DNA of 57,448 nt from Psychrobacter sp. UBA3962 (GCF_002385225.1 NZ_DGDC01000026.1:1-57448); one strand, 5' to 3'. Numbered from the stretch's first letter, positions 45,428 through 54,305 are shown. Translations and numbers: made by a program. The notes: generated by a model from the letters alone, not told the origin.

Positions 45428-46615
45428 ATGAGCTTACCAGGGTTAGACTTTCAATTAGGGGAAGACATTCAGGCGCTTCGTGATACGGTTCGAGCTTTTG
45501 CTGAAAAAGAGATTATTCCAAGAGCAGCGGAGATTGACAGTAGCGATGAGTTCCCAATGGACTTATGGCAGAAAATGGGTGACTTAGGCTTGCATGGCAT
45601 TACCGTGCCTGAAGAGTACGGTGGGGTGGACATGGGTTATGTGGCCCATATGATTGCGATGGAAGAGATTAGTCGTGCTTCAGCTTCCGTGGCCTTGAGC
45701 TATGGCGCACATTCAAACTTATGCATTAACCAAATTAAGCGTAATGGTAGTGAAGCTCAAAAACAGAAGTTTTTATCCAAGCTTATCAGTGGTGAGTTTG
45801 TGGGTGCTTTGGCCATGAGTGAGCCAGGCGCAGGGTCTGATGTGACCAGTATGAAGTTGCGGGCTGAAGCAAAAGACGGTGGCTACGTGTTAAACGGTAG
45901 CAAAATGTGGATTACCAATGGTCCAGATGCTGATGTGATGGTGGTCTATGCTAAAACCAACCCCGAGCTAGACGCGAAAGGCATCACAGCTTTCTTAGTA
46001 GAGAAGGGCATGGAAGGATTTGGTACCGCGCAAAAGCTTGATAAGCTGGGTATGCGGGGGAGTCACACTGGTGAGATGACCTTCAATAATGTTTTTGTAC
46101 CTGAAGAAAATATCATGGGCGGCTTAAATAATGGGGTCAAAGTATTGATGAGTGGCCTAGATTATGAGCGTGCGGTATTGGCGGCAGGCCCAGTTGGTAT
46201 CATGCAGGCAGTGATGGACAACGTTATTCCTTATATTCATGACCGTAAGCAATTTGGTCAGTCTATCGGTGAGTTCCAATTGATTCAAGGCAAAGTGGCC
46301 GATATGTATACCATTTTACAAGCAGGCCGAAGCTTCTTATACACTGTGGGTAAAAACTTGGATCTGTTAGATCAGCGCGGTGCAGGTCATAGCCGTGAAG
46401 TGCGTAAAGACTGTGCCAGTGTCATCTTATGGTGTGCTGAAAAAGCAACCTGGATGGCAGGCGAAGGCATTCAAATCTTCGGTGGTAATGGCTATACCAA
46501 TGAATATCCGTTGGGCCGATTCTGGCGAGATGCTAAACTTTATGAAATTGGCGCCGGTACCAGCGAGATTCGTCGTATGTTAATTGGTCGTGAATTGTTT
46601 AACGAAACCAAATAA
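45428..46615 (+). CDS. liuA: Isovaleryl-CoA dehydrogenase
   Basis: A 395-residue FAD acyl-CoA dehydrogenase. It has AMSEPGAGSDVTSMK and the isovaleryl-type active-site block GLDYERAVLAAGPVGIMQ, whose Glu is the probable base as in isovaleryl-CoA dehydrogenases. It also has FGGNGYTNEYPLGRFWRDAKLYEIGAGTSEIRRM. It forms 3-methylcrotonyl-CoA, the substrate of LiuBD. AAAGGGAT precedes the ATG. The gene is last in the cluster, whereas in most liu operons liuA comes first. A terminator follows. Confidence 0.95.
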   Translation: MSLPGLDFQLGEDIQALRDTVRAFAEKEIIPRAAEIDSSDEFPMDLWQKMGDLGLHGITVPEEYGGVDMGYVAHMIAMEEISRASASVALSYGAHSNLCINQIKRNGSEAQKQKFLSKLISGEFVGALAMSEPGAGSDVTSMKLRAEAKDGGYVLNGSKMWITNGPDADVMVVYAKTNPELDAKGITAFLVEKGMEGFGTAQKLDKLGMRGSHTGEMTFNNVFVPEENIMGGLNNGVKVLMSGLDYERAVLAAGPVGIMQAVMDNVIPYIHDRKQFGQSIGEFQLIQGKVADMYTILQAGRSFLYTVGKNLDLLDQRGAGHSREVRKDCASVILWCAEKATWMAGEGIQIFGGNGYTNEYPLGRFWRDAKLYEIGAGTSEIRRMLIGRELFNETK

Positions 46616-46660
46616 GAGTTTAGTTGACCTATCTTAATGATGTTCCCAAAAGATAAAATT

Positions 46661-46692
46661 ACGTCCCATCGTTATGATTGGGGCGTTTTTTT
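46661..46692 (+). terminator. Terminator of the liu cluster
   Basis: ACGTCCCATC pairs with GATTGGGGCGT (one bulge, one G-T pair), followed by seven T. Confidence 0.8.
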
Positions 46693-46757
46693 ATTGAATT
46701 AAGGGTAAGATAGGGTATAAATGAAAATTAAAAAGTGGTAATTGAAAAGGATGTATG

Positions 46758-48155
46758 ATGAATATCACCCCATATGAGTGCCAAGCTTGCGGCTGGATAT
46801 ACCCCACACAATCAGACCTTAAATCAGAAAATTCAAAAGGTGTGGTTCAGTTCTCTGAACTTGCCGACGATTTTAGTTGCTCCTTATGTGGGGTGGGTAA
46901 GTCGGAGTTTCGTCCCATCCATGAGGCAACTGAGACAGCTGACTCTGAGCTTTATCAAAATGAGTATCGACAAATTGTAATTATAGGGGCAGGCCTAGCG
47001 GGTTGGTCCGTGGTGGATGCGATAAGGGCGTTAGATAAAGAGGTTGGTATTACCTTAATTGCTGCTGATAACGCGGATCGCTATCACAAGCCCATGTTAT
47101 CAGCGGCTTTTAGCCAGAAGAGGACAGCTACTGACCTGATACGCTTTACTGGTGAGGAGGCTGCCAATAAGGCTGGAATTGAGTTATTAACAAACAGTAC
47201 AGTACTCGCTATTGATAGTGATAATCGTAAGGTGCGACTCAATGAGGCTGAGCTTAGCTATGATAAATTAGTAATGGCTATTGGGGCCACGCCTGCCATT
47301 CCGCCTACGATAGACGCCCAAAATGTATGGCACATTAACCATATTGAGGGATTTAATAGCATAGAGCAAGCGCTATCAAACTCGAATAACGCCAAGCATA
47401 TTGCAGTCATTGGTGCCGGCATGGTGGGGACAGAAATTGCTGAAGACCTAACCAAGGTAGGTCATAAAGTTAGCTTGTTAGATATGCAGCATACACCTTT
47501 GGCCTTGATGTTGCCTGAAGTGGCGGGGAATAAGATCAAACAGGCATTAATCGCACAAGGTATTGACTTTATGGGCAATAGCCGAGTAGATGGGGTGGAT
47601 GCTTTGCCCACTGGCGGCTATCAAATGACAGTGACGGACTGTGATACGAGTGGCGAGCACAAGCTTAAGGTAGACCATATATTAGTGAGCACTGGGCTTA
47701 AGGTAGAGGAAGCGTTACCTCAAAGTGCCCAACTAGATTTTGACAGACTCTCTGGTATTTCGGTACAAGAAGCAACCTTACAAACTAGTAACCCCGACAT
47801 TTATGCCATTGGGGATTGTATGTCGATTGCTGGGGTACCTTGTCGCTATGTGGCCCCCCTTAGAGCTCAAGCCTCTACCATAGCTGAGCATATTTTGGCC
47901 CAATTAGGAAAGCATCCTAAGCAGGCAGAGGAAGCTTATGAGCATCAAGCCTATGTGCATAAACCGCCTATGATTCGATTAAAAAATAAATCCATCTCTG
48001 TGAGTGCCACAGGGGCGCCAACAGCAAATGAGCAGTTCGCTAAATGGCAAATGATTAGTGACACAGAAACGGAAGTGGGTCATGAGTTGGTATTACAACA
48101 GGTAACCGCAGAGGGAGAAGTTGTGGCCACAGCCACTGTTAAAAGTGTCAAATAA
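46758..48155 (+). CDS. Rubredoxin fused to rubredoxin reductase
   Basis: A 465-residue fusion. The N-terminal 55 residues are a rubredoxin with CQAC-GW and CSLC-G, the four Cys of the iron site (residues 8, 11, 41, 44 from this start). Next comes an FAD/NAD(P)H oxidoreductase with IVIIGAGLAGWSVVDAIR, IAVIGAGMVGTEIAEDL and IYAIGDCMS, like RubB or alkane rubredoxin reductase. The last 70 residues resemble the rubredoxin-binding domain. It should pass electrons from NAD(P)H to the attached rubredoxin. Two adjacent ATGs (46755, 46758) exist; AAAGG is better spaced for the second. No alkane hydroxylase is in the window. Confidence 0.9.
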   Translation: MNITPYECQACGWIYPTQSDLKSENSKGVVQFSELADDFSCSLCGVGKSEFRPIHEATETADSELYQNEYRQIVIIGAGLAGWSVVDAIRALDKEVGITLIAADNADRYHKPMLSAAFSQKRTATDLIRFTGEEAANKAGIELLTNSTVLAIDSDNRKVRLNEAELSYDKLVMAIGATPAIPPTIDAQNVWHINHIEGFNSIEQALSNSNNAKHIAVIGAGMVGTEIAEDLTKVGHKVSLLDMQHTPLALMLPEVAGNKIKQALIAQGIDFMGNSRVDGVDALPTGGYQMTVTDCDTSGEHKLKVDHILVSTGLKVEEALPQSAQLDFDRLSGISVQEATLQTSNPDIYAIGDCMSIAGVPCRYVAPLRAQASTIAEHILAQLGKHPKQAEEAYEHQAYVHKPPMIRLKNKSISVSATGAPTANEQFAKWQMISDTETEVGHELVLQQVTAEGEVVATATVKSVK

Positions 48156-48202
48156 ATCAAGTTTTTAGACCAACTAGCGCAGTTTTAGCCTTAGTTTAAA
48201 CT

Positions 48203-48232
48203 AAAAAACCCAGCCTTATGGCTGGGTTTTTA
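48203..48232. terminator. Bidirectional terminator after the rubredoxin-fusion gene
   Basis: AAAAACCCAGCC (48204-48215) pairs with GGCTGGGTTTTT (48220-48231), with a TTAT loop. It also lies downstream of the convergent Sel1 gene. Confidence 0.92.
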
Positions 48233-48279
48233 ATATCTAATTGACTGGTATTTATTTTTTAACGACTTGATATTGCTAA

Positions 48280-48861
48280 TTAGTTGCTTTGGAACCAGCT
48301 GTCAGCTTGGTTGCGAGCGGTGGCGACATCAGAGCTTGATAGGTTCAAGGCTAACTGACCAATTTTACCACGAGCTTTGGTGCGAACTTCGTCGTTTAAC
48401 ATGCCATCACGAGCAGCAAGATCATACCATTTGTAAGCATCTACCAGCTTACGCTGTTTTTCATCAATTAAGGCTAGAGTATAGCTAGCACGGTTATCAC
48501 CACGTTTTGCAGCACGCTCTAACCAGTAGCGGGCTTGCTGTTCGTTAACGGCTACGCCTTCACCACGAGCATACATGATACCTAGGTTTAACTGAGCTGG
48601 AGTTACATTCTGTTTAGCGGCACGAGTGTACCATTCGATTGCTTTTAATGAGTTTTTAGCAACACCTTCCCCTTTTTGGTAGCGCTTTGCTAAGTAAAAT
48701 TGGGCGTGATCATTACCTTGGTTGGCACGATTGGTCAACTCACTGATGTTCATCATCTCAAAACGAGACACATCTAACGGAACGTTTGAGACAAGATCTG
48801 CTTGGGCCAAACCTGCTGTTGAAAACAGCGCAGTGAATAAAGTTGCTTTTAAAAGTTTCAT
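48280..48861 (-). CDS. Secreted Sel1-repeat (TPR-like) protein
   Basis: A 193-residue protein with a signal peptide (MKLLKATLFTALFSTAGLAQA). Three Sel1-type repeats follow, recognisable by AQFYLAKRYQKGEGV, AQLNLGIMYARGEGV and ASYTLALIDEKQR. Sel1 repeats are protein-binding scaffolds, and periplasmic members often act in envelope or stress functions; the partner is unknown. ATG 48861 is preferred because it begins the signal peptide after GGATAACTCT. A start at 48894 adds 11 non-signal residues. It is convergent with the rubredoxin-fusion gene. Confidence 0.85.
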   Translation of the reverse strand: MKLLKATLFTALFSTAGLAQADLVSNVPLDVSRFEMMNISELTNRANQGNDHAQFYLAKRYQKGEGVAKNSLKAIEWYTRAAKQNVTPAQLNLGIMYARGEGVAVNEQQARYWLERAAKRGDNRASYTLALIDEKQRKLVDAYKWYDLAARDGMLNDEVRTKARGKIGQLALNLSSSDVATARNQADSWFQSN

Positions 48862-49263
48862 AGAGTTATCCAGAAATTGATTGTATTTAAGCAAAAAAAT
48901 TTAAACGAATAGGGCACTAAAATTTATTTACAAATACTTAGAATCTAAATATAACCCAATTTATTGTCTTCGCTTTGCACTAAATTGGTAACATTTAAAA
49001 TGATAATGACATTATGATTTTGATTAGAAAGGTTGTGTCGATAACATATATTCGACAAGATTTACATAGCTTAACACCCAAAAAGACGAAACTCAAACGC
49101 TGTTAACGCTAATATAGCCTTAAACAATAATTTAATAGTCAAATTACCTCAAACTTTTGTAACTAAGTAATACCAGAAAGGTTAAAGTAACAATTGGGTC
49201 TGTGTAGAGTTATATTAGCCTTAAATTACTACTGTGCCTAGTTTATATAAAAATTTTTAGCAG
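48862..49263. other. Intergenic region upstream of the Sel1 gene, 402 bp
   Basis: Very AT-rich and without a credible gene. It contains the palindrome ATAATGACATTAT listed next. No hairpin with a T run was found for metW termination. Confidence 0.4.
49001..49018 (-). promoter_or_regulatory. Palindrome resembling a Fur/Zur-type operator
   Basis: ATAATG-A-CATTAT (49003-49015) is a perfect 6-1-6 palindrome inside TGATAATGACATTATGAT, loosely like a Fur box. It lies about 140 bp upstream of the Sel1 gene. Such short AT-rich palindromes also arise by chance. Confidence 0.3.
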
Positions 49264-49878
49264 CTATTTAGATTTCGTCACTCTATAAATCGCCACGTCG
49301 GCCAATAAATTAGGCGCTTTACGAATGATCGATGCCATTAGTGCAGAGGGTTTTTTGGAGTGTGAGTCAGTAACTGCAAAGCGATTGATGATTTTAATAT
49401 CATTATCAAAGCACAGTTTTTCAAAGTCTTTGAAGGTACATAGATGAATGTTAGGGGTGTTGTACCACTCATAAGGAAGTGCCTCAGAGACCGGCATCAA
49501 TCCTTTTAAGCCTAAATGCAGACGGTTTTGCCAATGAGCAAAGTTAGGGAAGGTAATGACCGCTTCTCGGCCCACACGGAGCATGTCTAGTAATAAAGTA
49601 TCGGGTGATTTAACGGCTTGCAGCGCCCGAGCCATTACCACCGTATCAAAACTGTTATCGGCAAAGCGGGCCAAACCATCATTGAGGTCCTGCTCGATGA
49701 TATTCAAACCTTTGGCAATTCCTTCGTTTATTTTCTCTTCATCTAGCTCAAGCCCATACCCAGTGACGCCTAGCGAATGCTGCATCTGCTCAAGTAACGA
49801 GCCGTCGCCACAGCCTAAGTCCAAGACACGAGAGTGCGGGGCAATCCATTGTTTGGCAAGTTCATGATCTAATCTCAT
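49264..49878 (-). CDS. metW: Methionine biosynthesis protein MetW
   Basis: A 204-residue SAM-methyltransferase-fold protein of the MetW family, encoded with metX in many proteobacteria and involved in methionine synthesis. VLDLGCGDGSLLEQM is the SAM-binding motif I, and SFDTVVMARALQAV and TFPNFAHWQNRLHLG are MetW signatures. I choose ATG 49878, because AGGAGA lies 8 nt upstream, inside the end of metX. An in-frame ATG at 49905 would overlap metX by 26 bp and lacks that site. The stop of metX and this start are 1 nt apart, so translation is probably coupled. Confidence 0.93.
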   Translation of the reverse strand: MRLDHELAKQWIAPHSRVLDLGCGDGSLLEQMQHSLGVTGYGLELDEEKINEGIAKGLNIIEQDLNDGLARFADNSFDTVVMARALQAVKSPDTLLLDMLRVGREAVITFPNFAHWQNRLHLGLKGLMPVSEALPYEWYNTPNIHLCTFKDFEKLCFDNDIKIINRFAVTDSHSKKPSALMASIIRKAPNLLADVAIYRVTKSK

Positions 49879-49879
49879 G

Positions 49880-51148
49880 TTAGGCTCTCCTGGCTTCGGT
49901 GTCATTTTCAGTTTGGACCTCAGTTTGTTGAGGCAGGGCTTTGGGATTAGGGGTTAAAAAAGGCGCGTTTAAGAAGCCTCTAATGGCATCCATATAACGC
50001 GGGATATCGAACAAGAAGGAGTCATGACCATGGGGAGCGTCAACATTGACATAGCTAACGGGTTTATCATTTGCCATTAAGGCATCGACAATTTCTTGTG
50101 ATCGGGCCGGAGCAAATCGCCAGTCCGTAGTGAAAGACACGATTAAAAACTGGCAGCGGGCATGTTTTAGCGTTTGTTTTAAAGCCTCTAAATCGGATAA
50201 TGACTCATCATCGACATAATCGCGAGTGGGGTCGAAGTAATCCAAAGCTTTGGTCATCAGCAGATAGGTATTGGCATCAAAGTTTTCGCTAAAGCGCTCG
50301 CCTTGATAGCGTAAGTAGCTCTCTACTTGGAACTCTACATCGTAGCCGTACATAAATTTGCCAGACTTCAAGTCACGACCAAATTTAGACTTCATAGCAT
50401 CTTCAGTCAGATAGGTGATATGACCTACCATACGGGCCAGAATAAGGCCACGGCGAGGATAAGTACCGGCTTCTAGATAACGGCCTTTGTTAAAGTCAGG
50501 GTCAGACAATATAGATTGACGGGCGACCTCATTAAAGGCAATGTTTTGGGCAGACAATTTTGGGGTACTGGCAATGATGACACAGCGCTTTAAGCGATCG
50601 GGATAATCAACCGACCACTGCAAGGCCTGCATCCCGCCCATTGATCCACCGACCACTGCGTGCCACACCTCTATGTCTAAGCGATCAGAGAGCATGGCTT
50701 GGGTTTTTACCCAATCTTTGATGGTAATTAAGGGGAAGTCTGGACCATAAGGCTTACCTGGAGTGCCTTCATCGCTAGACTCTGGAATGGGCGTGGTTGG
50801 GCCTGTAGAGCCATGACAGCTACCAATATTGTTCAAACAGACCACAAAATAACGGGTGGTATCAATGGCTTTGCCAGGACCAATCATATTGTCCCACCAG
50901 CCTGGTTTTTTATCCTCTTCACTGTGCCAGCCGGCAGCATGATGACTGCCTGAAAGGGCATGACAAATCAGGATGGCATTGGATTTATCCGCATTTAACT
51001 CGCCGTAAGTCTCATAAACCAAATCGAACTCAGGCAAAGTACGGTTGCACTCTAAAGTTAGGGGGGTATCAAAATGCATCGTCTGCGGGGCTACAATACC
51101 CACAGAGTTGGCAAATTTTGGATCTGTCGCAGTCGATTGGATACTCAA
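49880..51148 (-). CDS. metX: Homoserine O-acyltransferase MetX
   Basis: MetX acylates homoserine in the first committed step of methionine synthesis. The 422-residue alpha/beta-hydrolase-fold protein has LNNIGSCHGSTGPTTP, the nucleophile elbow VVGGSMGGMQ with Ser169, SFTTDWRFAP (Asp) and DAPHGHDSFL (His). Whether acetyl- or succinyl-CoA is the donor cannot be read reliably from the fold alone. The start is TTG 51148, supported by GAGGTAATT about 6 nt upstream. The first internal ATG (residue 24) would remove conserved-looking sequence and has no such site. It is in an operon with metW. Confidence 0.93.
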   Translation of the reverse strand: MSIQSTATDPKFANSVGIVAPQTMHFDTPLTLECNRTLPEFDLVYETYGELNADKSNAILICHALSGSHHAAGWHSEEDKKPGWWDNMIGPGKAIDTTRYFVVCLNNIGSCHGSTGPTTPIPESSDEGTPGKPYGPDFPLITIKDWVKTQAMLSDRLDIEVWHAVVGGSMGGMQALQWSVDYPDRLKRCVIIASTPKLSAQNIAFNEVARQSILSDPDFNKGRYLEAGTYPRRGLILARMVGHITYLTEDAMKSKFGRDLKSGKFMYGYDVEFQVESYLRYQGERFSENFDANTYLLMTKALDYFDPTRDYVDDESLSDLEALKQTLKHARCQFLIVSFTTDWRFAPARSQEIVDALMANDKPVSYVNVDAPHGHDSFLFDIPRYMDAIRGFLNAPFLTPNPKALPQQTEVQTENDTEARRA

Positions 51149-51547
51149 AATTACCTCAATAATGATATTTGCTATGTCAATTAGGATAGGGGACGTAGAA
51201 GTGTTCGCTCATGGCTATTGTAGGCGTAAGGGCCTATAAGTACAACTTGCATCTGTGGTGGTCAAGTCCATGACTCTCAAAATAAAAACTGGCCATCATG
51301 GTTTAGCACTACTTTAGTAAATTGACCGTTAATAATGGTACACTGAAGCTTTATGGCCAATCAATATCTGTTGTCAATCAGCGACTTAAATAACGGTTAT
51401 CAATCTTAAAGGCGCAGCTTTAATTTATAGGCGTTTTTATTTGTACTTTGATTTATACCTTGATGCCCTGACAACGTCAGTTTAGGCCAGACCCATTATG
51501 CTTTATAGAATCATTAAACTTGATTTAGCAAGGACACTCAGCGCACT
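51149..51547. other. Divergent metX/hemH intergenic region, 399 bp
   Basis: No gene is seen, and no SAM riboswitch or MetJ-type operator was recognised. TGGCCA occurs near both ends of 51291-51360. Promoters for metX and hemH must lie here. Confidence 0.4.
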
Positions 51548-52567
51548 ATGAAACCCAATAAGCCCCCCCGTATTGCCGTTTTACTCGTCAACCTTGGTAC
51601 GCCCGATGAGCCTACGGCACCCGCTGTAAGACGTTATCTGAAACAGTTTCTATCGGATCCTAGGGTTATTGAGATACCGCAGTTTTTATGGGCGATTATC
51701 CTTAATCTATTTGTACTGCCCAGCCGACCAAAGCGTGTGGCAGAGGCCTATGCCAGTGTTTGGGAAGGCGATTCGCCAATCCGCAAGATATTAGGTCAGC
51801 AAGTAGAAAAACTACAGTCGCGTTTAGACGGTAGTATGGCGCCTTTTGAAGTGTCGGTTCATGCCGCAATGACCTATGGCAACCCTGGTCTACCCGATGT
51901 GATGGATCAGCTGCGCGGTGAAGGGGTGGATCATTTTGTTATCTTACCGCTATTTCCTCAGTATTCAGCCACTTCAGGGGGTGCGGTTTATGATGCGCTA
52001 ACTAAGTGGTCGCTTAAGCAGCGCAATCTGCCCAATTACACCATTGTCAAAGACTACTTTGCCCATCCTTTATATATCAAAGCATTGGCCGATTCGATAC
52101 GCCGTTTCCAAGCAGTACACGGTAAGCCTGAAAAGCTGATGTTTAGTTTCCACGGTATCCCGCAGCCTTATGCCGATAAAGGTGATCCGTATCCTAAGCG
52201 CTGTAAATGTACCGCCGCTCAGGTAGCACAGGAGTTGGGGCTTAATGATGATGAGTGGATTATTAGCTTCCAGTCACGCTTTGGTAAGCAAGAGTGGGTC
52301 AAGCCTTATACCGACGTGACCTTAGAGGAATGGGGCAAAGCTGGGGTGCGTTCAGTGCAAGTGGTTAGTCCTGCTTTCTCAGCTGATTGCTTAGAGACGC
52401 TAGAGGAGCTGGCAATGGAAAACCGAGACAACTTTATCAACGCCGGTGGTCAAGAATATCACTATATCCCTGCTTTAAATGATGATGAGGCTCACATAGA
52501 CCTTATCGAAGCCTTAGCCAAGCCTTTAGTTGCCGCTTGGGCGGTTACTCTGGAAGGTTGGGACTAA
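51548..52567 (+). CDS. hemH: Ferrochelatase
   Basis: HemH inserts Fe2+ into protoporphyrin IX, the last step of haem synthesis. The 339-residue protein starts with AVLLVNLGTPDEPT. It has the catalytic-His block FSFHGIPQPYADKGDPY, then FQSRFGKQEWVKPYTD and SPAFSADCLETLEEL with the conserved acidic side. KRCKCT follows the His block. Length fits the family (about 320-345). AAGGACA lies 12 nt upstream, a long spacing. A strong terminator follows. Membrane association is expected for the family. Confidence 0.97.
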   Translation: MKPNKPPRIAVLLVNLGTPDEPTAPAVRRYLKQFLSDPRVIEIPQFLWAIILNLFVLPSRPKRVAEAYASVWEGDSPIRKILGQQVEKLQSRLDGSMAPFEVSVHAAMTYGNPGLPDVMDQLRGEGVDHFVILPLFPQYSATSGGAVYDALTKWSLKQRNLPNYTIVKDYFAHPLYIKALADSIRRFQAVHGKPEKLMFSFHGIPQPYADKGDPYPKRCKCTAAQVAQELGLNDDEWIISFQSRFGKQEWVKPYTDVTLEEWGKAGVRSVQVVSPAFSADCLETLEELAMENRDNFINAGGQEYHYIPALNDDEAHIDLIEALAKPLVAAWAVTLEGWD

Positions 52568-52603
52568 TCTGTATTTGCCATCAGCTACCAACTAATCCAA
52601 TAA

Positions 52604-52637
52604 AAAAAGCCCTCTATCCATAGATAGGGGGCTTTTT
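52604..52637. terminator. Bidirectional hemH terminator
   Basis: AAAAAGCCCTCTATC (52604-52618) pairs with GATAGGGGGCTTTTT (52623-52637), with a CATA loop and one G-T pair. The small acidic-protein gene ends on the other side. Confidence 0.92.
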
Positions 52638-52694
52638 AAAATGCAGATTAAAGTACGTACAAATAGTCAGATAATTAATGACACAGACTTATAA

Positions 52695-52886
52695 TTACTC
52701 ATCTTCATGACTTTGAGAAACAGCATCTTCATCCGCGATATCACGAATATCAGGATAATCAGTGCTGTCTAAGCTATCTTCCACCAAGACTTCATCAATA
52801 CGCGCCTCATCAATATTTTGACGGTGCATAGGCGTTAGTCCTTCCTGAGTAGTGATTTGATCTAAGTTATTTTCTGGATCGTTCAT
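52695..52886 (-). CDS. Small acidic protein of unknown function
   Basis: A 63-residue, highly acidic protein (about one third Asp and Glu) with no Cys, no hydrophobic segment and no family I recognise; it is probably disordered. I accept it as a gene because AGGAG (52892-52896, minus strand) sits 5 nt before the ATG. It also lies downstream of the ferritin gene in the same direction, with 90 bp between, and its stop precedes a terminator. An acidic partner of ferritin is one guess; an independent regulator is equally possible. Confidence 0.65.
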   Translation of the reverse strand: MNDPENNLDQITTQEGLTPMHRQNIDEARIDEVLVEDSLDSTDYPDIRDIADEDAVSQSHEDE

Positions 52887-52976
52887 GGCATTCTCCTAGG
52901 GTGATCGGTTCGCTAAACTCGAGGCTTAATAAACTGGCTTCGGCATTGAAGCCATAAACCTCACAGGTGCGATTGC

Positions 52977-53519
52977 TTATAGATTTTTTTCGCGAGGAAG
53001 TTCAGCTTCTTGAGGAGCATTGGCCATATCGCGGTCTAAAGAGTAGAAGTTAGCATTGTTGTCTTTACTTTCTGAAGCTAAGGCAAATTTATCACGAAGC
53101 TCATCAATTAGGGCCTCTTCTTCAATTTGCTCCTTAACGAACCACTGCAAGAAATTAAAGGTTGGCCAATCTCTCTCGTCAAAAGCTTTGTCCACTAACG
53201 CATAAATTTTCTTAGAGTTATCAAGCTCATGTTGCCAGACATCTTCAATACAAGACTCTAAATCTACTGGATTATCACGCGGAGCAGGAATGGCACTGAT
53301 TTTTGCTTCGCCGCCTCTGGTCTGGATGTACTCCAAGAACTTAAACATATGTTGGCGCTCTTCTTCTGAATGCTTATAAAAGAAGTCCGCAATACCAGAG
53401 TAATTGTTTGAGTCTGCCCAAACTCCGAGGGATAAATAGGCTTGGGCTTGAGCCGCCTCATTATTCATTTGATCGTTTAAAGCTTGTTCCATACTATCTG
53501 AGATGCGCTTATCACTCAT
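52977..53519 (-). CDS. Non-haem ferritin
   Basis: A 180-residue ferritin-like protein that should form an iron-storage shell. The ferroxidase ligands known from E. coli FtnA (E17, E50, H53, E94, Q127, E130) align with Glu21, Glu54, His57, Glu98, Gln131 and Glu134. These are seen in NNEAAQAQAY, EEERQHM, WQHELD and EQIEEEALIDE. ATG 53519 is chosen, with GAGG 8 nt upstream. An upstream in-frame TTG at 53534 overlaps that site. No Fur box was identified. A small acidic protein gene follows. Confidence 0.93.
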   Translation of the reverse strand: MSDKRISDSMEQALNDQMNNEAAQAQAYLSLGVWADSNNYSGIADFFYKHSEEERQHMFKFLEYIQTRGGEAKISAIPAPRDNPVDLESCIEDVWQHELDNSKKIYALVDKAFDERDWPTFNFLQWFVKEQIEEEALIDELRDKFALASESKDNNANFYSLDRDMANAPQEAELPREKNL

Positions 53520-53765
53520 TATTATTATCCTCAATTAATTATTGTTGGTTATTTTATTTGGAATTAGAAAGAGCTATCTAAACAAAAGTTATCTAAAAAA
53601 AGGTTCTATAAAAATACAGAACCACTGGTTAATAACTTTTAATTCCATTCCATTATAAAAGCAATTTTTGGGTTAATAAGTAAGGCTGAGTTATGAGTTG
53701 TTCGCATTCTGTGATAGAGGTAAAAAGTTGTAACGGAGTGGTAGGGACTGCCTTTTTATGAAGGG

Positions 53766-54305
53766 CTACCTTTTATTGACAAGCCCATTATTGTCAAATC
53801 TAGTAGTGATAAACCTCGTATTAAAGTCATCAAGTTTAAAGCGCCATAAATAAGTAAAGGCGATAATATAAATGACGGCCTCACAAAGTTCTTCCACTAG
53901 GGTACCACTGAAGGTATTAAATCCTATCTCGTTTTCAGCCAGATATTGCACTATCACTAAAAGGGTTACGATTAGATATAGTTTTTTAGGAACCTCTTTT
54001 AGGACTGTCCAGACATAGCGCCGCGCAGATATTAATAAACCAAGAGCCGCTAAAGCAATGATCAATAATACTGTGTCCTCCCACCATTCATAGTTTTTAC
54101 CAAGCCATAAAAAATCTTCAGGCACTAATAGGTCTGATAAAAAACTCAGTTCTCGGCGAAGAGCAGAGAAGAAGACCAAGATGGAGCCTATCCAAAACGA
54201 TCGGGCTATATTGAAGCGGCTTTTTATGGCGTACAGAACACAAGGGATGAGGGAGAGGGTAAGTAAAAAAGCCTCAATATATTCAATGAGGCTGTCTTCG
54301 GTAAT
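53766..54305 (-). CDS. Multi-pass membrane protein with a rare ATT (or ATC) start
   Basis: A 179-residue protein with about five membrane helices, of no family I recognise. A TTG at 54179 would start it in the middle of the second helix. The frame stays open upstream for over 40 codons, encoding another hydrophobic helix (IEAFLLTLSLIPCVLYAI), and contains no ATG, GTG or TTG. AAGGAG lies at 54315-54320 (minus strand), 9 nt before ATT 54303-54305 and 6 nt before ATC 54306-54308. I take ATT as start, with ATC an alternative. Conserved-looking acidic residues occur in LAENEIGF and VEELCEAVIY. Confidence 0.65.
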   Translation of the reverse strand: MTEDSLIEYIEAFLLTLSLIPCVLYAIKSRFNIARSFWIGSILVFFSALRRELSFLSDLLVPEDFLWLGKNYEWWEDTVLLIIALAALGLLISARRYVWTVLKEVPKKLYLIVTLLVIVQYLAENEIGFNTFSGTLVEELCEAVIYIIAFTYLWRFKLDDFNTRFITTRFDNNGLVNKR

